23,121 nucleotides of DNA from a virus. The notes under the pieces are model-generated. The model did no database searches. It was not told the origin of the DNA and worked only from the letters and a program-made list of their open reading frames with translations. Positions 20,051 to 23,121 of this stretch are shown one piece after another. The DNA lies in the IMG/VR virus record IMGVR_UViG_3300033806_000109, positions 1 through 23,121 of that record, one strand, 5' to 3'. Made by a program: the position numbers and the translations under genes. Positions within the stretch are counted from its first letter, which is position 1. Every line of letters starts with the position of its first letter.

Positions 20051-21088
20051 GTGGCAACCCAACTGTCAGAGTGGCCGCAGTCCATCGCGCGCACCGTCGT
20101 CTGTAAGGCGTATCTCGCTAGCGATCATATCTCCCCAGCGACGGGCAAGACCATTGCGCTGAAGATTTCCAAGAACCATGCGGCGTTCGGCGACCCCTCG
20201 GCGGGCGCAACGAACCTCACGGAAATCTCGAATGGCTGGTACTACTGGACTTCTTCCACGACGGACACTGGCACCATAGGCCCCGTCATCGGCCGCGGCA
20301 CGGAAGGCACCATCGACGACGTAGAGTTCTTCTTCGATGTGGTCGATGCGAACAAGGGGAACCTGGCAAATCTCGACGCGGCCATCTCCTCGCGCAGCAC
20401 CTACGCGGGAGGCGCAGTCGCGTCCGTGACGGGCGACGTGGGAGGCAAAGTGCTCGGCGGCGGGGCCTCGGCCCTCAGCGGCGTGGGGGTGCAGGCGGAC
20501 GTGGAGCAGTGGAAGGGCGGCACACCGGATGCCCTCTCGTCGGGCAAGCTCCCCGCCGACGTGAAGCTCTGGCTTGCGACGGCTCCTGCGGCGCTGACGG
20601 CGAGTGGCTACCTCCAAGTCGCCTTGCTGCGCTGGCTCACGGACAATGCGGCTGGGACGCCGAACGCACTCTCCAGCGGCCTCGTCGACGCGATCCTGAG
20701 CGCCGCTGGGGCGTTCGCGCAGGGTGCCGCCGATAAGGTGTGGGCGACGGCGGCGCGGGCGCTCACCGACAAGGCTGGCTTCGCTTTGACGGCCGCCTAC
20801 GACCCCGCCAAGACCGCCGCGCAGGCCGGGGATGCGATGGCGTTGACGGTAGGGGAGCGGAATAGCCTCTATGCGCGCCTGTTCCAGCAGGCCATGACCG
20901 AGGGCTACGCCGCCCTAGGCGCCGCGCCCACGGCGGAGCAATTCTTCTTCATGCTCCTGCAGGGGCTCGTGGAGTTCTCCATCGCGGGTACGACCATCAC
21001 CGTCAAGAAGCTTGACCGGGCGACCACGGCGGAGACGTTTACCCTGGACGATGGCACGAATCCCACCTCTCGCACGCGGGCAAGCTGA
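20051..21088 (+). CDS. Tail-appendage/baseplate-like protein
   Basis: 345 aa, GTG start at 20051 immediately after the previous stop. The N-terminal 110 residues ('RTVVCKAYLASDHISPATGK', 'ALKISKNHAAFGDPSAGATN', 'EISNGWYYWTSSTTDTGTIG') are a beta domain that I associate with phage appendage proteins resembling the baseplate upper protein N-terminal domain. The middle is Ala/Gly-rich with short repeats ('TPDALSSGKLPADVKLWLAT', 'TPNALSSGLVDAILS') and the C-terminus has a strand pair before 'NPTSRTRAS'. Probably connects tail or head to a fibre. The TGATG overlap with the next small gene supports the stop. Confidence 0.6.
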   Translation: MATQLSEWPQSIARTVVCKAYLASDHISPATGKTIALKISKNHAAFGDPSAGATNLTEISNGWYYWTSSTTDTGTIGPVIGRGTEGTIDDVEFFFDVVDANKGNLANLDAAISSRSTYAGGAVASVTGDVGGKVLGGGASALSGVGVQADVEQWKGGTPDALSSGKLPADVKLWLATAPAALTASGYLQVALLRWLTDNAAGTPNALSSGLVDAILSAAGAFAQGAADKVWATAARALTDKAGFALTAAYDPAKTAAQAGDAMALTVGERNSLYARLFQQAMTEGYAALGAAPTAEQFFFMLLQGLVEFSIAGTTITVKKLDRATTAETFTLDDGTNPTSRTRAS

Positions 21089-21225
21089 TGGTGAAATTCA
21101 TTCTGTGCAAGGGCATTGGATTTTCGCCGGGGAGTGTCAAGTACCTGCCGACGCACGGCTTTGTCTCAGGGGCAGCGCCAGCCGTGAGTCCCTATCGCTG
21201 TTCGCGGCGCCGTTGCCGGCGATAA
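21088..21225 (+). CDS. 45-residue protein after the appendage gene
   Basis: 45 aa from ATG 21088, overlapping the previous stop as TGATG. The first 30 residues (MVKFILCKGIGFSPGSVKYL, PTHGFVSGAA) look like a small protein that often follows this type of appendage gene. The last 11 residues are Arg/Cys-rich (SPYRCSRRRCRR) and look unlike the start, so the 3' end could be frameshifted or shortened. Function unknown. Confidence 0.6.
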   Translation: MVKFILCKGIGFSPGSVKYLPTHGFVSGAAPAVSPYRCSRRRCRR

Positions 21226-21229
21226 ACGC

Positions 21230-22165
21230 ATGAGCCTCACCCTCACGCAGATGAAGACGCGCATCCGGATCCTGACCGGCGAGCTGGTGGACGCCGGCGA
21301 GGCCGAAGTCCTCCTTCAGGACCGCTACAGCGAGCTGCTGGATAACTATTCGTGGTCCCAGGCCAAGAACGAAACGACCATCAATACCATCCCCCAGCGG
21401 GGCGACGGGACCATCGCCATTTCTTCCGGGACGCCCACGCTGGTCCAGGGGACGGGGACGAGCTTCTCGACCAACGACGTCGGCGGCTTCTTCCGCGTGG
21501 GGACGGATATTGGCTTCTTGAAGGTCAACAACGTCGATCCCGTGGGCCAGATCCTCACGCTGGAGGCGCCGTACCCGAACCCGCCCGTGGCCTCGGGCAG
21601 CTCCTACACGCTCTTCTTCACTTTCTATACGATGCCGGCGGACCTGCGGCGCATCGACAACATGGTCGAATGGTTCGACATCACCGAATGGTCCGTGGAC
21701 GACCTCATGCGGGCCGACCCCCAGCGGACCTTCACGGGCAGCGACCCGCTCCACTTCGTCTACCGCGGGCTGGCCGCGAACAACTGCGTCCAGATCGAGC
21801 TGTGGCCGATCCCCACGGGCGCCGTGACCGTGCGCATCCCCTATTACAAGCGGGTGAGCCCCCTGACGGAGATCGGCACGGCGAGCGATACCGGCATCAT
21901 CCCGTCGTCCCTCCTGATGGACGTCACCATGCCCGACGCCCTCGCCCTGGCCATCGTGAAGGAGAAAGACCAGAAGAAGCTCATGGCCCTGAGCAAGGTC
22001 CTGGACCGGGCGGAGGCGAAGGCGACCCGGAGCCTCGAGGAAGCCCAGCACATGGACCTGGGACTGCAAGGGGCGATTCGGAAGTGGATGCCGATGGGGC
22101 GGCCGGCTTGGATGCTGGATGACTTTTTGCCGGTTCACGATGCCGAAAGTTTCGGACTCCCATGA
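21230..22165 (+). CDS. Head-tail connector/adaptor-like protein
   Basis: 311 aa from ATG 21230. The N-terminal helices (LTLTQMKTRIRILTGELVDA, AEVLLQDRYSELLDNYSW) are followed by a beta-rich insert and by helices near the C-terminus (LALAIVKEKDQKKLMALSKV, RAEAKATRSLEEAQHMD). The overall plan, with 'VQIELWPIPTGAVTVRIPYY' in the middle, resembles adaptor or connector proteins that extend the portal ring in podo- and siphoviruses. It precedes a related-looking gene at 22735, with the HNH gene inserted between them. The final residues are polar. Confidence 0.6.
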   Translation: MSLTLTQMKTRIRILTGELVDAGEAEVLLQDRYSELLDNYSWSQAKNETTINTIPQRGDGTIAISSGTPTLVQGTGTSFSTNDVGGFFRVGTDIGFLKVNNVDPVGQILTLEAPYPNPPVASGSSYTLFFTFYTMPADLRRIDNMVEWFDITEWSVDDLMRADPQRTFTGSDPLHFVYRGLAANNCVQIELWPIPTGAVTVRIPYYKRVSPLTEIGTASDTGIIPSSLLMDVTMPDALALAIVKEKDQKKLMALSKVLDRAEAKATRSLEEAQHMDLGLQGAIRKWMPMGRPAWMLDDFLPVHDAESFGLP

Positions 22166-22210
22166 ATGATTTTCTTCCTACACACGATGAATCTATGATA
22201 CGTTGTGAGC

Positions 22211-22738
22211 ATGGATACCGCAGCGGAACACAAACGGCGCCGCGACCTTGCTTGGAAGAAACGCAACCGCGCCAAGTGCAATCGGTGGCTTCGTCGGTGG
22301 AGGCGAAAGAACCTCAAGCACTCATTGGCGTGGCACCGTCGCTGGCGGCAGGAGAACGCGGAGCGATGCGCGGAGTATCACCGACGCGACTACACAAAAC
22401 ACAAGGCGAAGCGGCGGAAGACGAACAATCGCTGGCGAGCCGTGCATCCAAAGGAGACCAATGCGGCGAATCGACAGGGCTACCGACGGCTTCGCCAGCA
22501 GGTTCTGGACCATTACGGCGGAAAGTGCCGATGCTGCGGAGAGAAACGGCTGGAGTTCCTCGCCCTTCACCACCTAAATGGAGGTGGCAGGCAGCACCGA
22601 AAATCTCTCGGCCTCTTTTCTTTGACCCCTTCCTGGTACAGGGTGCGCGGGTTCCCCAAGGGATTCGGAGTGCTTTGTCATAATTGTAACTTTGCGCTGG
22701 GACGGTACGGGTACTGTCCGCACAAGAACAAGCCATGA
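22211..22738 (+). CDS. HNH homing-endonuclease-like protein
   Basis: 175 aa from ATG 22211; GTG 22205 would add two residues. The N-terminal 100 residues are Arg/Lys-rich helices (WKKRNRAKCNRWLRRWRRKN), probably for DNA contact. The nuclease core has C106-x2-C109 (KCRCCGEK), 'FLALHHLNGGGRQHR' (116-130, with H120/H121 and N123 as the HNH residues) and 'LCHNCN' (C156-x2-C159) completing a zinc-stabilised beta-beta-alpha-metal fold. It is preceded by 45 AT-rich bases, uses less GC-biased codons than its neighbours, and ends on ATGA with the next gene. Likely a freestanding mobile endonuclease. Confidence 0.85.
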   Translation: MDTAAEHKRRRDLAWKKRNRAKCNRWLRRWRRKNLKHSLAWHRRWRQENAERCAEYHRRDYTKHKAKRRKTNNRWRAVHPKETNAANRQGYRRLRQQVLDHYGGKCRCCGEKRLEFLALHHLNGGGRQHRKSLGLFSLTPSWYRVRGFPKGFGVLCHNCNFALGRYGYCPHKNKP

Positions 22739-23121
22739 ATTTCGGCCAGATCAAGCAGGCCGCGCTGAACGCCCTCGCCGAGCAGGGGACGACCCCCCTC
22801 GTCTGGACGGATCCCATTCTGTCGCGGGGCATCAATGAGGGGCAAAGCATGTTCGCCTTGCTGGCGGGCCGGCCCCAGGGGAGCACGAGCCTGACTCTCA
22901 CGCCCGGGCGCACGATGGTTCCGTTCCCTGCTGGCATCCTCCAGGTCCTCGAGCTGAGGATCGCGGGGGCGCTGCTCAGCCGGGGGGATATCCAGGCGCT
23001 GGGGGCCGTCCATCCGAGCTGGATGAGCGACGGACCGGGAACCCCGAGACAATGGTTCCCCATCGGCCGGTTCCGCTGTGGGCTCTACCCGCGGCCGAAC
23101 GCGGCCTATACACTGGCGGTG
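22735..23121 (+). CDS. Second connector-like structural protein, 3' truncated by edge
   Basis: The frame is open from ATG 22735 to the window end (129 codons). N-terminal helices (MNFGQIKQAALNALAEQGTT, LSRGINEGQSMFALLAGRP), then strands 'TSLTLTPGRTMVPFPAGILQ' and 'VLELRIAGALLSRGDIQALG' followed by 'HPSWMSDGPGTPRQWFPIGR' and 'LYPRPNAAYTLAV'. This is the common plan of phage connector or stopper proteins that sit below the portal. It resembles in outline the gene at 21230. It overlaps the HNH gene stop by four bases. Confidence 0.65.
   Translation, partial: MNFGQIKQAALNALAEQGTTPLVWTDPILSRGINEGQSMFALLAGRPQGSTSLTLTPGRTMVPFPAGILQVLELRIAGALLSRGDIQALGAVHPSWMSDGPGTPRQWFPIGRFRCGLYPRPNAAYTLAV

Noticed and set aside
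22162-22683. Plus-strand frame starting on the connector stop (ATGA at 22162)
   Set aside because: The start overlap is attractive, but the product shows no domain, while the other frame has a full HNH motif over the same bases.
1-23121. CRISPR array, tRNA, rRNA, IS element, attachment site or integrase
   Set aside because: No regularly spaced repeats, cloverleaf, rRNA-like segment, transposase motif or recombinase motif was seen on either strand.

Overview
The window reads as part of a tailed-phage (Caudoviricetes) genome or prophage of high GC content (roughly two thirds G+C by eye). It carries large-terminase, portal, scaffolding-like, capsid and head-tail-connector genes in late-operon order on the + strand. 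I found no integrase, tRNA, rRNA or bacterial housekeeping gene, so host and taxonomy cannot be fixed. Strong Shine-Dalgarno sites, ATGA/GTGA stop-start overlaps and very tight packing indicate a bacterial virus.

Layout. (1) 1-326: a leftward gene leaving the window, with a zinc-finger-like N-terminus and a Glu-Pro linker. (2) 327-660: an AT-rich divergent control region with inverted and direct repeats. (3) 661-2246: a rightward run of small overlapping genes that begins with a helix-turn-helix protein. (4) 2247-2466: a second control region with paired G8 tracts and repeats. (5) 2467-9310: small accessory genes, then terminase large subunit, small Cys-rich proteins, portal, a Gly/Pro/Met-rich protein and a LAGLIDADG homing endonuclease, ending with a small basic protein and a strong intrinsic terminator at 9365-9412. 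(6) 9413-10600: tiny basic proteins, hairpins, and a gene resembling the Acb2/Tad1 cyclic-nucleotide sponges. (7) 10601-13634: scaffolding-like protein, major capsid protein and decoration-type proteins. (8) 13636-18081: an unexpected cargo of an O-antigen-ligase-like membrane protein, an ADP-ribosyltransferase-like protein, a glycosyltransferase and two SAM methyltransferases. (9) 18086-23121: beta-rich and coiled-coil proteins, a LamG-like protein, a tail-appendage-like protein, a connector, an HNH endonuclease and a second connector-like gene that runs off the right edge.

Working picture. Terminase and portal package DNA into a capsid built from the scaffold, capsid and decoration genes, and connector genes close the head. 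Between head and appendage genes the phage carries a compact surface-polysaccharide module, in phase with the late operon. It could alter host O-antigen or capsule (superinfection exclusion, serotype change) or decorate virion components. Together with the sponge-like gene and the ART-like gene, this makes 10171-18081 the most interesting part. All functional calls come from reading motifs by eye; no database search was possible.
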